A stretch of 42,991 nucleotides of DNA. It comes from an uncultured Lachnospiraceae bacterium (GTDB taxonomy: Bacteria > Bacillota > Clostridia > Lachnospirales > Lachnospiraceae). Position 1 is the first letter of the stretch. The number at the start of each line of letters is the position of its first letter. The position numbers and the translations under genes were made by a program. The DNA is taken from assembly GCA_902781215.1 (NCBI GenBank), contig CACZIO010000023.1, positions 1 to 42,991 of the forward strand, given 5' to 3'. Below the pieces are notes generated by a model. The model searched no databases. It saw nothing but the letters and a program-made list of their open reading frames with translations, and had not been told where the DNA came from. Shown piece after piece: positions 7,918-16,510 of this stretch.

Positions 7918-8274
7918 TTACCGCAGCAGCTTCTGCAGGGTCTTGACCAGCTCCTCCACCTTCTCCTCACGCCCCTCGCGGATGTCCTCCTCGACGCAGG
8001 TGCGGATGTGGCAGCTGAGCAACTCCTTGCTGAAGCTGGACAGGGCGCTGTTGGCGGCGGCCGCCTGATTGATGATGTCGATGCAGTAGGCATCCCGCTC
8101 GACCATGCCCTTGAGCCCGCGGATCTGGCCCTCGATCCGGCTGAGACGGTTGATCAGATCCCGCTGCTCCTTCTCCGTGCGGCTTTTCGTGCGGCAGCAG
8201 CAGCCGCCGGCTTCCTCCGCCTTACTTTCAGGGATCTGTGCACTCTGCATCTGTCCTCTCAATTCTTTATCCAT
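7918..8274 (-). CDS. csoR: Copper-sensing transcriptional repressor CsoR
   Basis: The 118-residue protein is an all-helical DUF156 family repressor. The copper ligands of CsoR are spaced exactly as in the family: C64, H89 and C93 (in DAYCIDII and SCHIRTC), the same 25 and 4 residue spacing as C36/H61/C65 of Mycobacterium CsoR. The N-terminal tail carries an extra CCC (residues 25-27), which is unusual and may bind metal as well. CsoR is released from DNA when Cu(I) binds. The gene is first in the operon with copA, and two near-perfect operators lie in its promoter region. The ribosome site (AAGGATC) is weak and far from the ATG, so the start is less certain than the identity. Confidence 0.92.
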   Translation of the reverse strand: MDKELRGQMQSAQIPESKAEEAGGCCCRTKSRTEKEQRDLINRLSRIEGQIRGLKGMVERDAYCIDIINQAAAANSALSSFSKELLSCHIRTCVEEDIREGREEKVEELVKTLQKLLR

Positions 8275-8396
8275 CTTGTTTTTTGATCCTTCCGGATTTC
8301 GATCTTATAATTTTGCGCTCGTCTTCTCTCTGTATATTTCGTATTCTTTTCGTATTCTTTCCACATTTTTCCGAGGTTCTCTTCAGAGAGTTCTGA

Positions 8397-8413
8397 ATAC
8401 CCCCTGCGGGTAT
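8397..8413. promoter_or_regulatory. CsoR operator, downstream copy
   Basis: ATACCCCCTGCGGGTAT is a GC-rich palindrome of the type CsoR binds. It lies downstream of the -10 box, its centre about 34 bases (three helical turns) from the other copy. Confidence 0.75.
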
Positions 8414-8425
8414 GCTTCGAGGCAA

Positions 8426-8454
8426 ATTATATACCCCCTGCAGGTATTCTGCAA
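8426..8454 (-). promoter_or_regulatory. csoR-copA promoter
   Basis: On the minus strand, TTGCAG (8454-8449), a 17-base spacer and TATAAT (8431-8426) form a good sigma-A type promoter. The spacer is almost exactly one CsoR operator. The leader would be about 145 bases. Confidence 0.8.
8431..8447. promoter_or_regulatory. CsoR operator, in the promoter spacer
   Basis: ATACCCCCTGCAGGTAT fills the spacer between -35 and -10 of the csoR promoter. A repressor bound here would block RNA polymerase directly. Confidence 0.8.
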
Positions 8455-8510
8455 GGGGCATCGAAAACTCTTACATACATGTCGAAGCGCTCCTGCGCTG
8501 AGACACGCAA

Positions 8511-8536
8511 GGAGAAAGCCCGGAACGGGTTTCTCC
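8511..8536 (-). terminator. Hairpin after the histidine kinase gene
   Basis: GGAGAAAgCCCG, loop GAA, CGGGTTTCTCC: a strong stem with one bulge, about 20 bases past the kinase stop. No clear T-run follows, so it may be a weak terminator or an mRNA 3' end hairpin. Confidence 0.5.
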
Positions 8537-8556
8537 GATGCGATCACAGGTGCCTG

Positions 8557-10146
8557 TTACAGCACACGATCCTGCTCGTCCTGGCCTCCGTCACCGATCG
8601 CCGCCGCGTCCTCTTTCTTCGGAAACCGCACCGTGATCTTTGTGCCCTCGCCAGGATGACTCTCCAGGTCCACGGAGGCCCCGTGGAGCTGTGCGGTATG
8701 CTTGACGATGGAAAGCCCCAGACCGGTGCCGCCCATCTTTCTGGAATGGCTCTTGTCGACGCGGTAGAAGCGCTCAAAGACGCGCTCCTGCTCCTCCTCC
8801 GGGATCCCGATACCGGTGTCCTCGACGGAGATACAGACCGCACCTGGCTGATCCGTGCCGGTGCCGGTCTCGTCTTCGCCGGAAGATCCGGCGCCTCCGA
8901 AGGACGGATCCGGGTCTGTACCGGACGCGCCATCGGCCTTCCCGCTGCCTTCCTTCCAGATCCGCACGAGGACGCGCCCGCCCTCGCGGTTGTATTTGAC
9001 AGCATTGTCGCAGAGGTTGTAGACCATCTCTTCGATGAGGCGGGCGGTGCCGGTGACAGTAGCCGCAGATCCTGCATGCTGCGCAGATTCCGCGGAAACT
9101 GCTCCGGCCGGCTCCACAGCCCGGGCGGGCTCTTCTATATCCGCCTCGATTTCCAGCTCGATGTGCCGTTTATCGGCCGCGGGCCTGAGGATGTCGATCA
9201 CATTCCGGGCAGTCTCTGCCAGGTCGACCTCCCCGGAATCGGGCCGCAGATCTCCCTCATCCAGCTCGGAGATCCGGATGATGTCGTTGACCAGGGCGAT
9301 GAGCCGCTGGCTCTCGCGGTAGATGTCGCCGGCGAACTCGATCATGGTCGCCTCGTCGCAGAGACCGCCGCTCATGAGCTCAGCAAAGCCGCTGATCGAG
9401 GTGAGGGGGGTCTTGAGCTCGTGGGAGACATTGGCGGAAAATTCCCGCCGCATGCGTTCCTGCTCCCGGGTCTGGGCCTCCACCGCCTCCCGGCGGACCT
9501 GCTCCTGCTCCACGGCCTGGCGGGCGATGATCTCGCGCTGCTCCAGCATGCGCTCCACCAGGGGCTGGAGCTCCGGGTAGGGGGCCGCGTTCGGCAGGTC
9601 CTCCAGCTCCATCTCGTTGACGGGGCCGGCGATGCTCTGCGCGATGCGGAAGGCGGTGGCGGCAGAGATCAGCAGGACCAGGAGGATGACCCAGAGTCCC
9701 GGACTGACCGCCAGAAAGGCGGACCGGACTGCGCTCAGGGGCCTGGAGAGCCGCAGGACAGTCCCGTCTTCACACCGGAAGGCATAGTACATCATCTGCG
9801 CGCCGCCGGATGTAGAGCGGCGGATGACCTGTCCGGAGCCCGTCTCCAGTGCCTGCCGGACCTCCCGGTCCTTCGCCTGGTTGGCGATGCCCTCCGGGTA
9901 TTCGCTGTCGTAGAGAACCTCGCCGTCCGCATCGATCCAGGTGACCCTGTTTGTATTGTCGAGACTCTGCAGGTAACGGATCCCGCCGATCTCGAGTCCG
10001 CTGGCTGCATAGGACGCCTCCGCCTGCAGGGCTGCGTAGGTCTCATCGAGCGCCCGCGAGTACTGGACCCCGAACAGGATCAAAGAACACAGGGCCAGGA
10101 CCAGGGCCCCCAGCGCAAAAGCGTGGAGAAAGATTTTTCGTGTCAT
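8557..10146 (-). CDS. phoR: PhoR-type sensor histidine kinase
   Basis: This 529-residue membrane sensor has a first helix at about 7-27 and an extracytoplasmic region to about 140 containing VTWIDADGEVLYDSEYP, typical of PhoR/PAS-like sensors. A second helix (about 150-170) and a coiled linker follow. The phospho-accepting His is H242 in NVSHELKTPLTSI, and the ATP-binding domain has DNAVKYN, DTGIGIP and GGTGLGLSIVKH. Two low-complexity insertions interrupt the ATP-binding domain (bases about 9050-9135 and 8864-8960), which is odd for so conserved a fold. The gene starts 17 bases after the regulator gene with GGAGG. The phosphate role is inferred from the paired regulator, the neighbouring phosphate transporter and the Pho-box-like repeats. 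Confidence 0.85.
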   Translation of the reverse strand: MTRKIFLHAFALGALVLALCSLILFGVQYSRALDETYAALQAEASYAASGLEIGGIRYLQSLDNTNRVTWIDADGEVLYDSEYPEGIANQAKDREVRQALETGSGQVIRRSTSGGAQMMYYAFRCEDGTVLRLSRPLSAVRSAFLAVSPGLWVILLVLLISAATAFRIAQSIAGPVNEMELEDLPNAAPYPELQPLVERMLEQREIIARQAVEQEQVRREAVEAQTREQERMRREFSANVSHELKTPLTSISGFAELMSGGLCDEATMIEFAGDIYRESQRLIALVNDIIRISELDEGDLRPDSGEVDLAETARNVIDILRPAADKRHIELEIEADIEEPARAVEPAGAVSAESAQHAGSAATVTGTARLIEEMVYNLCDNAVKYNREGGRVLVRIWKEGSGKADGASGTDPDPSFGGAGSSGEDETGTGTDQPGAVCISVEDTGIGIPEEEQERVFERFYRVDKSHSRKMGGTGLGLSIVKHTAQLHGASVDLESHPGEGTKITVRFPKKEDAAAIGDGGQDEQDRVL

Positions 10147-10163
10147 TCTGATCCTCCGGGACC

Positions 10164-10823
10164 TTATACCTTGAAGCGGTAGCCCACGCCCCTGACGGTC
10201 TCAATATAGGAGCCGGCGTCGCCGAGCTTGGCGCGGACCTTGCGGATGTGGACGTCCAGGGTCCGGTTTTCGGGTTCTGTCCCCAGGTCCCAGATCCGGT
10301 CCATAAGGACCTCCCGGGTCATGACGACGCCCTCGTTCTCCGCCAGGAGAAGGAGCAGCCGGAACTCCTTGTTGGTGAGGACAACAGGTTCGCCCCCCAC
10401 AAGGACTTCGTAGCGCTCGGGAAAAATCTGGAGCTCGCCGAAGCGCAGCTCGCTCCCGACCTCGGCGCGGCGCAGAAGGGCCCGGACGCGGGCCAGCAGT
10501 TCCATCATACCAAAGGGCTTGGTGACGTAGTCGTCCGCCCCGGCGTCGAGCCCCTCGACCCGGTCGTATTCCGCCCCCTTGGCCGTGAGAATGATCACAG
10601 GCAGGCGGGCCGTGCGGGGATCGCTGCGGAGCTGTTTGAGGATCTCCAGGCCGCTCTCCTCCGGCAGCATGATGTCCAGCAGCAGGAGGCTCGGGATCTG
10701 CGTCTGCATGGCTTCCCGGAAGGGGGTGGGGGAGGCAAATCCCTGGGTCGCGATCCCCTGGCTCTCCAGCGCGTATGTCACCAGCTTGCGGATGCTGTCA
10801 TCATCTTCCAGAATATAGATCAT
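10164..10823 (-). CDS. phoP: PhoP/PhoB-type response regulator
   Basis: The 219-residue OmpR-family regulator has an N-terminal receiver domain: acidic pocket EDDD at 6-9, phospho-accepting D50 in LLLLDIMLPEE, and the conserved Lys in YVTKPFGMMELL. The C-terminal winged helix ends in TVRGVGYRFKV, typical of PhoB/PhoP. The start at 10823 gives the family start MIYILEDD and has AGGAG about eight bases upstream; a longer frame from 10907 would add 28 residues unlike the family. It is co-transcribed with the kinase and probably drives the divergent phosphate transporter gene under phosphate starvation. Confidence 0.9.
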   Translation of the reverse strand: MIYILEDDDSIRKLVTYALESQGIATQGFASPTPFREAMQTQIPSLLLLDIMLPEESGLEILKQLRSDPRTARLPVIILTAKGAEYDRVEGLDAGADDYVTKPFGMMELLARVRALLRRAEVGSELRFGELQIFPERYEVLVGGEPVVLTNKEFRLLLLLAENEGVVMTREVLMDRIWDLGTEPENRTLDVHIRKVRAKLGDAGSYIETVRGVGYRFKV

Positions 10824-10937
10824 TTTTTTCTCCTGACAGGCAGTTCTGTTCTTGTCAAAAAGGGCTCCGATCCGGCCTCTGTACGATACCGTTCGGCTTC
10901 TGCCCATTGCGTTTGGTGTTCAGTGCATCTCCATTCG

Positions 10938-10943
10938 ATTATA
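10938..10943 (-). promoter_or_regulatory. -10 box of the phoP-phoR operon
   Basis: Perfect TATAAT on the minus strand, about 115 bases upstream of the regulator start. The Pho-box-like repeats begin 26 bases further upstream, suggesting autoregulation. Confidence 0.5.
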
Positions 10944-10968
10944 CCCCACTGCGCCGCGCTCGGCAAAG

Positions 10969-11020
10969 TTTACAGCCCGTGTAACATGAATTTAACATTG
11001 CGCGTGAAACGGGCTTAACA
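10969..11020 (+). promoter_or_regulatory. Pho-box-like array of TT(A/T)ACA repeats
   Basis: TTTACA (10969), GTAACA (10981), TTAACA (10992) and TTAACA (11015) are spaced 12, 11 and 23 bases apart, so all lie on one face of the helix. This matches the TT(A/C)ACA direct repeats bound by PhoP in Firmicutes. The last repeat ends nine bases before TAAAAT, replacing a -35 box as in activator-dependent pho promoters. Confidence 0.7.
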
Positions 11021-11029
11021 TAGCCGCCG

Positions 11030-11035
11030 TAAAAT
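11030..11035 (+). promoter_or_regulatory. -10 box of the Na+/phosphate cotransporter gene
   Basis: TAAAAT lies ten bases after the last Pho-box repeat. No -35 box is seen, which fits activation by PhoP. It implies a leader of about 185 bases, in which I see no gene. Confidence 0.5.
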
Positions 11036-11225
11036 GATGCCTGTACCTGAGGACCTGTCACGAATGAATCTATGCAGACCGCGCAGTTATTTTCGTAACA
11101 GTTTCTAAAGTAAAAACAAGGATGACTTACATTGCCATTCACGAATTTCCTGCAGCTGTTTTGCAGACCCCGGTGCTGTTAATCATTCATTGTTACCGCA
11201 AAACCAGGAAAGGAATCGCAAACAC

Positions 11226-13049
11226 ATGGAAATATCTGAAATCATAGCCTTGTTCAGCGGCGTCGCCCTGTTTCTGTTCGGTATGTCGCTGATGGGCGAC
11301 GGCCTCAAGAAGGTCTCCGGCGACAAGCTGGAACCCATCCTCTACAAGCTCTCCGGCACACCCCTGCGCGGGGTCCTGCTGGGCACGGGCGTCACGGCCG
11401 TCATCCAGTCCTCCTCCGCAACCGCGGTCATGATCGTCGGTTTCGTCAGCGCGGGCATGATGAAGGTCTCCCAGGGGATCAGTGTCATCCTGGGTGCCAT
11501 CCTGGGCACCAGCATTACCGGCTGGGTCATCTGTCTGAGCTACATCGACGCGGCGGGCGGCCTCGCCCAGCTCCTCTCGACCAAGACCCTCACCGGCATC
11601 GTCGCCGTCATCGGCATCCTGCTCCGCATGGTGGGCAAAAAACAGTCTACCAAGCACATCGGTGACATCCTGATGGGCTTTGTCGTCCTGATGTTCGGCA
11701 TGAGCACCATGAGCGGCGCCGTCAGCGGTCTGGGCGACCAGCCCTGGTTCACCGGAGCGCTCACTTCCATGTCCAACCCTCTGCTGGGCATCCTGGTCGG
11801 CGCCCTCTTTACAGCCCTCCTGCAGTCCGCCTCCGCGGCGGTCGGTATCATCCAGGCCCTGTCCGTGACAGGCGCCATGCAGTTTGAAGAGGCCTTCCCC
11901 CTGCTGCTGGGTATCTCGGTCGGCGCCGCGGCGCCCGTCATGCTGACGGCCCTCGGCGCCAACACCAACGGCAAGCGTGTCTCCATGGTATATCCCATCG
12001 CGACCGCCATCGGTACCGCCGTCACTGCAGCGCTCTTTTACATCGCCAACGCGATCTTCCATTTTCCTTTTATCCAGACCGTCATGAACCCCTTCAACCT
12101 GGCGGCAATCAATTCGATCATGCGTCTGTTCATGATCGTCCTGCTGTTTCCTTTCATGGATATCATCGAGGCGATCGTGCGGGCTCTGATCCCGGACCGT
12201 CCCGAGGATGCCGCGATGCCCACCGTACAGCTCGAAGAGATGCTCCTGCAGCACCCCGCCATGGCGCTCGAGCAGTGCCGGCTCACCATGAATGACATGG
12301 CCGTCCTGACCAAGAAGGCCGTGGACCTGGCCCTGGATATGGTCCGTCATCTGGACCACGACCACACCGAAGAAGTCCGCAAGCTGGAGCAGGTGGTCGA
12401 CGACTACCAGGACGCGCTCGGCACCTACCTGGTCAAGCTGACCGGCCGCGAGATGACGCTCGAGCAGAACGAGTACGTCTCCAAATATCTGCACACCATC
12501 TCCGACTTTGAGCTGATCTCCGACCAGGCCCTGGTCATCGCCATCGGCACCCAGCAGGCCCACTCCAAGTTCGGGAGCTTTTCCGGTGACGCCGGCCACG
12601 AGCTGGAGGTCATGGCCTCCGCCGTCGACAAGGTCACGACCCTCGCGACCGACGCCTTCACCCAAAACGACCTGTCCCTGGCGGAACAGATCGAGCCCCT
12701 GGAGGAGGTCATCGACAACCTCTGCGACACCATGAAGATCAACCATGTTGACCGCCTGCAGAAAAAGATCTGCACCATCAACCAGGGTCTGGTCTTCAAC
12801 GACATCATCTCCGGCTGCGAGCGTGTGTCCGACCACTGCTCCAATATCGCCGTCGCCATGATCGTCCTGGGCCATGACACCCTGGATATGCACGAGTACC
12901 TGACCAACCTGCGCGAGGAGCGGAGCTCCGCCTACGAGACCTACTACGAGCAGTACAAGAAGGAGTACGACATCGAGCTCTCCGCCTCCGACAAGGCGGT
13001 CGACGCGCCCTTTGTCCGCGCTGCTTCCGAGGCCCTTCCGGTGGTCTGA
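11226..13049 (+). CDS. nptA: Na+/phosphate cotransporter with PhoU-like domain (NptA/YjbB type)
   Basis: This 607-residue membrane transporter takes up phosphate with sodium. It has the two inverted Na_Pi_cotrans repeats: first copy QSSSATAVMIVGF, second copy LLQSASAAVGIIQ. About eight or nine membrane helices reach to residue 325. The cytoplasmic C-terminus (about 345-575) is a helical PhoU-like domain, as in YjbB. ATG at 11226 follows GGAAAGG by about 12 bases; an in-frame TTG at 11190 would add 12 polar residues and lacks a ribosome site. It is divergent from phoP-phoR across a Pho-box array, so it is very likely a member of that regulon. Confidence 0.92.
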   Translation: MEISEIIALFSGVALFLFGMSLMGDGLKKVSGDKLEPILYKLSGTPLRGVLLGTGVTAVIQSSSATAVMIVGFVSAGMMKVSQGISVILGAILGTSITGWVICLSYIDAAGGLAQLLSTKTLTGIVAVIGILLRMVGKKQSTKHIGDILMGFVVLMFGMSTMSGAVSGLGDQPWFTGALTSMSNPLLGILVGALFTALLQSASAAVGIIQALSVTGAMQFEEAFPLLLGISVGAAAPVMLTALGANTNGKRVSMVYPIATAIGTAVTAALFYIANAIFHFPFIQTVMNPFNLAAINSIMRLFMIVLLFPFMDIIEAIVRALIPDRPEDAAMPTVQLEEMLLQHPAMALEQCRLTMNDMAVLTKKAVDLALDMVRHLDHDHTEEVRKLEQVVDDYQDALGTYLVKLTGREMTLEQNEYVSKYLHTISDFELISDQALVIAIGTQQAHSKFGSFSGDAGHELEVMASAVDKVTTLATDAFTQNDLSLAEQIEPLEEVIDNLCDTMKINHVDRLQKKICTINQGLVFNDIISGCERVSDHCSNIAVAMIVLGHDTLDMHEYLTNLREERSSAYETYYEQYKKEYDIELSASDKAVDAPFVRAASEALPVV

Positions 13050-13136
13050 TCGTCATCGGCAGCCTCATCCGGCTTTTTACATTTTACACAGTCAGTCAGA
13101 ACAGCCGGATCCGGACCAATACAAAGCCCCCCTGGT

Positions 13137-13242
13137 GATCGGGCAGGACAAAACCTCCTTTCCCTGTCCGATCTGCCGGACGTACACATCCGGCAGCCTT
13201 TTTACGCAGAAACAGCCGTTCCTTTTCGGGACGGCTGTTTCT
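13137..13242 (+). terminator. Cluster of terminator hairpins after nptA
   Basis: The best is CTGCCGGA/TCCGGCAG (13173-13196) followed by CCTTTTT (to 13203). It can compete with GATCGGGCAGG pairing with CCTGTCCGATC (13137-13173). A third stem, AGAAACAGCCGTTCC/GGGACGGCTGTTTCT (13208-13242), follows without a T-run. The cluster separates nptA from the convergent amidase gene. Confidence 0.75.
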
Positions 13243-13317
13243 CATTTCATATGCAGGAACCGCCAGGGACGGTTCTTGTGGTTCTTTTTGTATCATTCAG
13301 ATACGTCCCCGGACGGT

Positions 13318-15231
13318 TTAGTCCTCCGCTTCTTCCGTCCTCTTTTTCTCTTCTTCCTCTGTCTCTTCTGACTTCTCAGTCTCTTCGTCCTCAGTCTCCC
13401 CGCAGACTGCGTCGTAAACCGCAGCGGACAGCTCCGCGATCTGGGCGTGCAGGTCGCCCTCACCGGCGCCGGGAACGGCGGACATGACAACGAGTATGTA
13501 GGGGTGGTCCTCGTCAAAGATGATGGCCGCGTCGTTCTGGACATCGACGCCGGTCCCCCGGTCATTGACGGTGATGAGCTCCCCGGTCTTGTTGGCGGTC
13601 ACCACCTCACCGGGCACGCCGGCCGGGATCTTGCCCCGGTTCCTTCCAATCTGGTCCCGCAGGGCTTCCACGATCCTCTCCGACGCCTCTTTGCTGACAA
13701 GTCTCCCCTGGTAGGCCCTGCGCAGGAGGCGCCCGCAGTCTCTGGCGGACACGTAGTTCTCGGTGCCGTTTTTCTGCAGCATTTTCCGGTTCAGCTGACC
13801 GTCCGGATAGTTGTGCTCCTTCATATAGGTATTGATCGTATCCATACCCAGGACGTCGATCAGGGTATTGGCGGACCCGTTGTCACTGGCCGAGAGCATG
13901 GCATAGAGACTGTTCTGGTAATCGTCCGAAATGTTTCCCTGATCGACCTGGTCCAGATAGCATCCGGCAATAAAGAGCTTGATCAGACTCGCGGAGATCA
14001 TGGACGTCCGGTCATGAATACCGATCTCCTCCCCGGTATCCAGGCGGAAGAGATAGAGGGACCAGTCCCCGCTCTTCTCCCCGATCATATCCCGGAGCTC
14101 ATCCTCCAGTTCTTCCATTTCCGTGGACAGGGCGGCCGCAGCCTCCTCCGCAGCGGTGCTTCCTGTGCCCGACGCAGCCCCGTCCTCTGACGGGCGCCCG
14201 GTCCTGCCGGCCCGCCCTGTATCTTTGCGCTCCTTCGCAGGGTGGTCGGCCATATAGTCGTCGATACCGTCCGCGATGCCCTCTGTCATCAGTTCCTGCA
14301 TCTCTTCATCCTGCATCAGGAGGTCCTCCTGACTGTTGGTCATGTAGCCCATCTCGATGATCGTGACCGGCACCCGGCACCAGTTGATACCGCTCATGGT
14401 ATCGGTCTCCCAGACATACATGGGGGCAATGCCGGTCTTTTCCGTGTAGGCTTCCAGGACACTGTCCGCCAGGGCGCGGGACTCCTCGTACAGGTCTCCG
14501 TTGTAGGGATTTCCCGGGGTCTGGCAGATCGTCATGGCGCCGCTTTCACCGCCGCTTCCCCCGTTGGCATGGAGCCGGATAAAGACGTCCGCATCGGCAT
14601 CGTTGGCCACGGCCGCGCGCTCGGAATTGCTGATATCGATATCATTGGTCTCGCGGACCATGATGACCTCATAGCCCCTGTGCTCCAGCTCATCGCGCAG
14701 GAGCAGACCGATGTCAAGCGTCAGCTGGTATTCCGGGACGCCGGACGCCACACCGGACGTCCCGCCGCTGACCTTGATCTTGGTCTCGGAGGCACCCGGC
14801 CCCACCGGCTCCTGTTCCGTGTTGGCATACCGCTGGTGCCCGGGATCGATCACGACGAGGCCCTTGGATGCTTTCGTCGTCTGCCCTTCGCGGCCGGGTT
14901 TCGCCGCAGCCTCTGCGCCGGTGGCATCCTCCGCCGCGGTCTGACGGGTCCTGCCTTTCCCGGCCTCCTCTTCCTCTGCAGTCATATCATCCGAATCTGT
15001 GCTGTAGGCGGCAGCATCCGTTCCGGCAGCATCCGTTCCGGCTGCATCTGCACCGTCCGCCTGCCCGGCTTCTGTCTCCGTTCCGCCAGCATCCGCTGCG
15101 GATGCGCCGTCCGCCTGGTCAGCCGCCCCGCCAGGCCCTCCTGCGCCGCCCGCGCCGTTTGATCCGCCGCAGCCCGCGATCATGAAGACCAGCACCAGAC
15201 TCATCAGTATCGCCGTCATTTTCTTTTTCAT
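13318..15231 (-). CDS. Lipoprotein fusing an N-acetylmuramoyl-L-alanine amidase and a class A beta-lactamase-like domain
   Basis: The 637-residue surface lipoprotein has signal and lipobox MIAGCGG, then an Ala/Asp/Gly linker to about 120. Domain one (about 127-330) is Amidase_3: zinc ligand H132 in VIDPGHQ, Glu in VPEYQLTL, His in FIRLHANGG, and catalytic Glu in [10 protein letters not shown]; it would cut the stem peptide from MurNAc. Domain two (about 375-615) has penicillin-recognising serine motifs: S415-L-I-K418, S449-D450-N451 and K548-T-G. I see no clear counterpart of the class A deacylating Glu166, so it may be a DD-peptidase-like or inactive penicillin binder rather than a lactamase. 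A charged Glu/Lys tail ends the protein. It lies 47 bases after the threonine aldolase gene on the same strand. I do not know this fusion as a characterised enzyme. Confidence 0.85.
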   Translation of the reverse strand: MKKKMTAILMSLVLVFMIAGCGGSNGAGGAGGPGGAADQADGASAADAGGTETEAGQADGADAAGTDAAGTDAAAYSTDSDDMTAEEEEAGKGRTRQTAAEDATGAEAAAKPGREGQTTKASKGLVVIDPGHQRYANTEQEPVGPGASETKIKVSGGTSGVASGVPEYQLTLDIGLLLRDELEHRGYEVIMVRETNDIDISNSERAAVANDADADVFIRLHANGGSGGESGAMTICQTPGNPYNGDLYEESRALADSVLEAYTEKTGIAPMYVWETDTMSGINWCRVPVTIIEMGYMTNSQEDLLMQDEEMQELMTEGIADGIDDYMADHPAKERKDTGRAGRTGRPSEDGAASGTGSTAAEEAAAALSTEMEELEDELRDMIGEKSGDWSLYLFRLDTGEEIGIHDRTSMISASLIKLFIAGCYLDQVDQGNISDDYQNSLYAMLSASDNGSANTLIDVLGMDTINTYMKEHNYPDGQLNRKMLQKNGTENYVSARDCGRLLRRAYQGRLVSKEASERIVEALRDQIGRNRGKIPAGVPGEVVTANKTGELITVNDRGTGVDVQNDAAIIFDEDHPYILVVMSAVPGAGEGDLHAQIAELSAAVYDAVCGETEDEETEKSEETEEEEKKRTEEAED

Positions 15232-15278
15232 AGTTTGTTTCCTTTACTGCCAGAGCACGGTTTCGCTCCGCCACCAGA

Positions 15279-16313
15279 TCACAGAAGCCCGATCAGGGCC
15301 TGCGTCTCCTGGTCTGTCGTCCCCCAGTCGGTCGCGAGCCGGATGACCGTGTGGCTGTCGTCATACTTCTCCCAGAAGCTGTATTCCACCGATTCCCCGA
15401 AGGCCTCCAGCCGCCGGTTTTCCATGATGCAGAAGATCTGGTTGGTCGGTGAGCCGAAGCACTGCTGATAGCCTTTTTTCTCCAGCGCCGCCCGGATCTG
15501 CGCCGCTGCTGTCATGGCCGGAAGGCCGATCCTCTCATAGAGTCCGTCCGTAAAAAGAACATCGAACTGGATCCCCAGGATCCTCCCCTTGGCCAGCAGC
15601 GCGCCGTGCTGCTTGATGATGGTAAAAAAGGCCTGGATCCGGTCCGGGTCCGGGACGACCACGGCCTCCCCGAACAGGGCCCCGCACTTGGTCCCGCCTA
15701 TATAAAAGACGTCGCAGAGGTCCGCCAGGTCACAGAGGGTCAGGTCGTTTTCCGGGCAGGCCAGGGCATAGCCCAGGCGGGCGCCGTCCAGATAGAGCGG
15801 GATCCCGTATTCATCGCAGACCGCCCGCAGGTCCTGCAGGTCTTTTTTTGAATACAGGGTCCCGTACTCGGTCGGATGAGAGATATAGACCATGCCCGGC
15901 GCCACCATGTGGTCCCGGTTTCCGTCCGCGTGAAAGTCGGCCAGGTACGCCCGCACAACAGCCGGATCGAGTTTTCCGTCGGTGTGGGGCAGGGCCAGGA
16001 CCTTGTGCCCGCCGGCCTCGATCGCGCCGGCCTCGTGGGTCGCGATATGGCCCGTCTGCGCGGCGACCACTCCCTGCCAGGACCGCAGCAGCGCATCGAT
16101 CACCGTCGCGTTGGTCTGCGTCCCGCCGACCAGGAATTCCACCTGCGCCTGCGGACACCCGCAGGCTTCCCGGATCTTCCGCCTCGCGGATTCCGAAAAG
16201 GGATCATGCCCGTAACCGGGCGTCTCCATCATGTTGGTCTGCGCGAGCCGCTCCAGGATCGCGGGGTGGGCCCCTTTCATATAGTCACTTGCAAAGTTCA
16301 GTTTTTTTTCCAT
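15279..16313 (-). CDS. ltaE: Low-specificity L-threonine aldolase
   Basis: This 344-residue PLP enzyme is expected to split threonine or allo-threonine to glycine and acetaldehyde. The fold-type I markers are present: ASDYMKGAHPAILERL at the start, HEAGAIEAGGHKV, LYLDGARLGYAL with the PLP-binding Asp, and FYIGGTKCGALFGEAVV carrying the Schiff-base Lys. Length fits the family (330-350). The start at 16313 is preferred because it gives the family N-terminus and has AAAGGA upstream; the frame stays open to 16448, but the added 45 residues do not look like protein. It may be co-transcribed with the downstream lipoprotein, with no obvious functional link. Confidence 0.9.
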   Translation of the reverse strand: MEKKLNFASDYMKGAHPAILERLAQTNMMETPGYGHDPFSESARRKIREACGCPQAQVEFLVGGTQTNATVIDALLRSWQGVVAAQTGHIATHEAGAIEAGGHKVLALPHTDGKLDPAVVRAYLADFHADGNRDHMVAPGMVYISHPTEYGTLYSKKDLQDLRAVCDEYGIPLYLDGARLGYALACPENDLTLCDLADLCDVFYIGGTKCGALFGEAVVVPDPDRIQAFFTIIKQHGALLAKGRILGIQFDVLFTDGLYERIGLPAMTAAAQIRAALEKKGYQQCFGSPTNQIFCIMENRRLEAFGESVEYSFWEKYDDSHTVIRLATDWGTTDQETQALIGLL

Positions 16314-16408
16314 AGGTCTGGAAGTCCTTTCTGCCGTTTCCTGCCTGCAACATGCAGATTTTATCACATTCGCATGCAGACGTAAAAAGGACTCGCAAAG
16401 AGAAGCAA

Positions 16409-16455
16409 AAAAACTGTGAGGAAGTGCACTCAGTACACCTTTCCTCACAGTTTTT
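16409..16455. terminator. Bidirectional terminator between epimerase and aldolase genes
   Basis: AAAAACTGTGAGGAA (16409-16423) pairs perfectly with TTCCTCACAGTTTTT (16441-16455). T-runs lie at both ends, so it can stop transcripts from either strand; it should end the epimerase transcript. Confidence 0.88.
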
Positions 16456-16510
16456 CATTTGATCAGTCTTCAAATATCAGAACCCGGGCGGGTCCGCCTG
16501 ACAGATTTCG

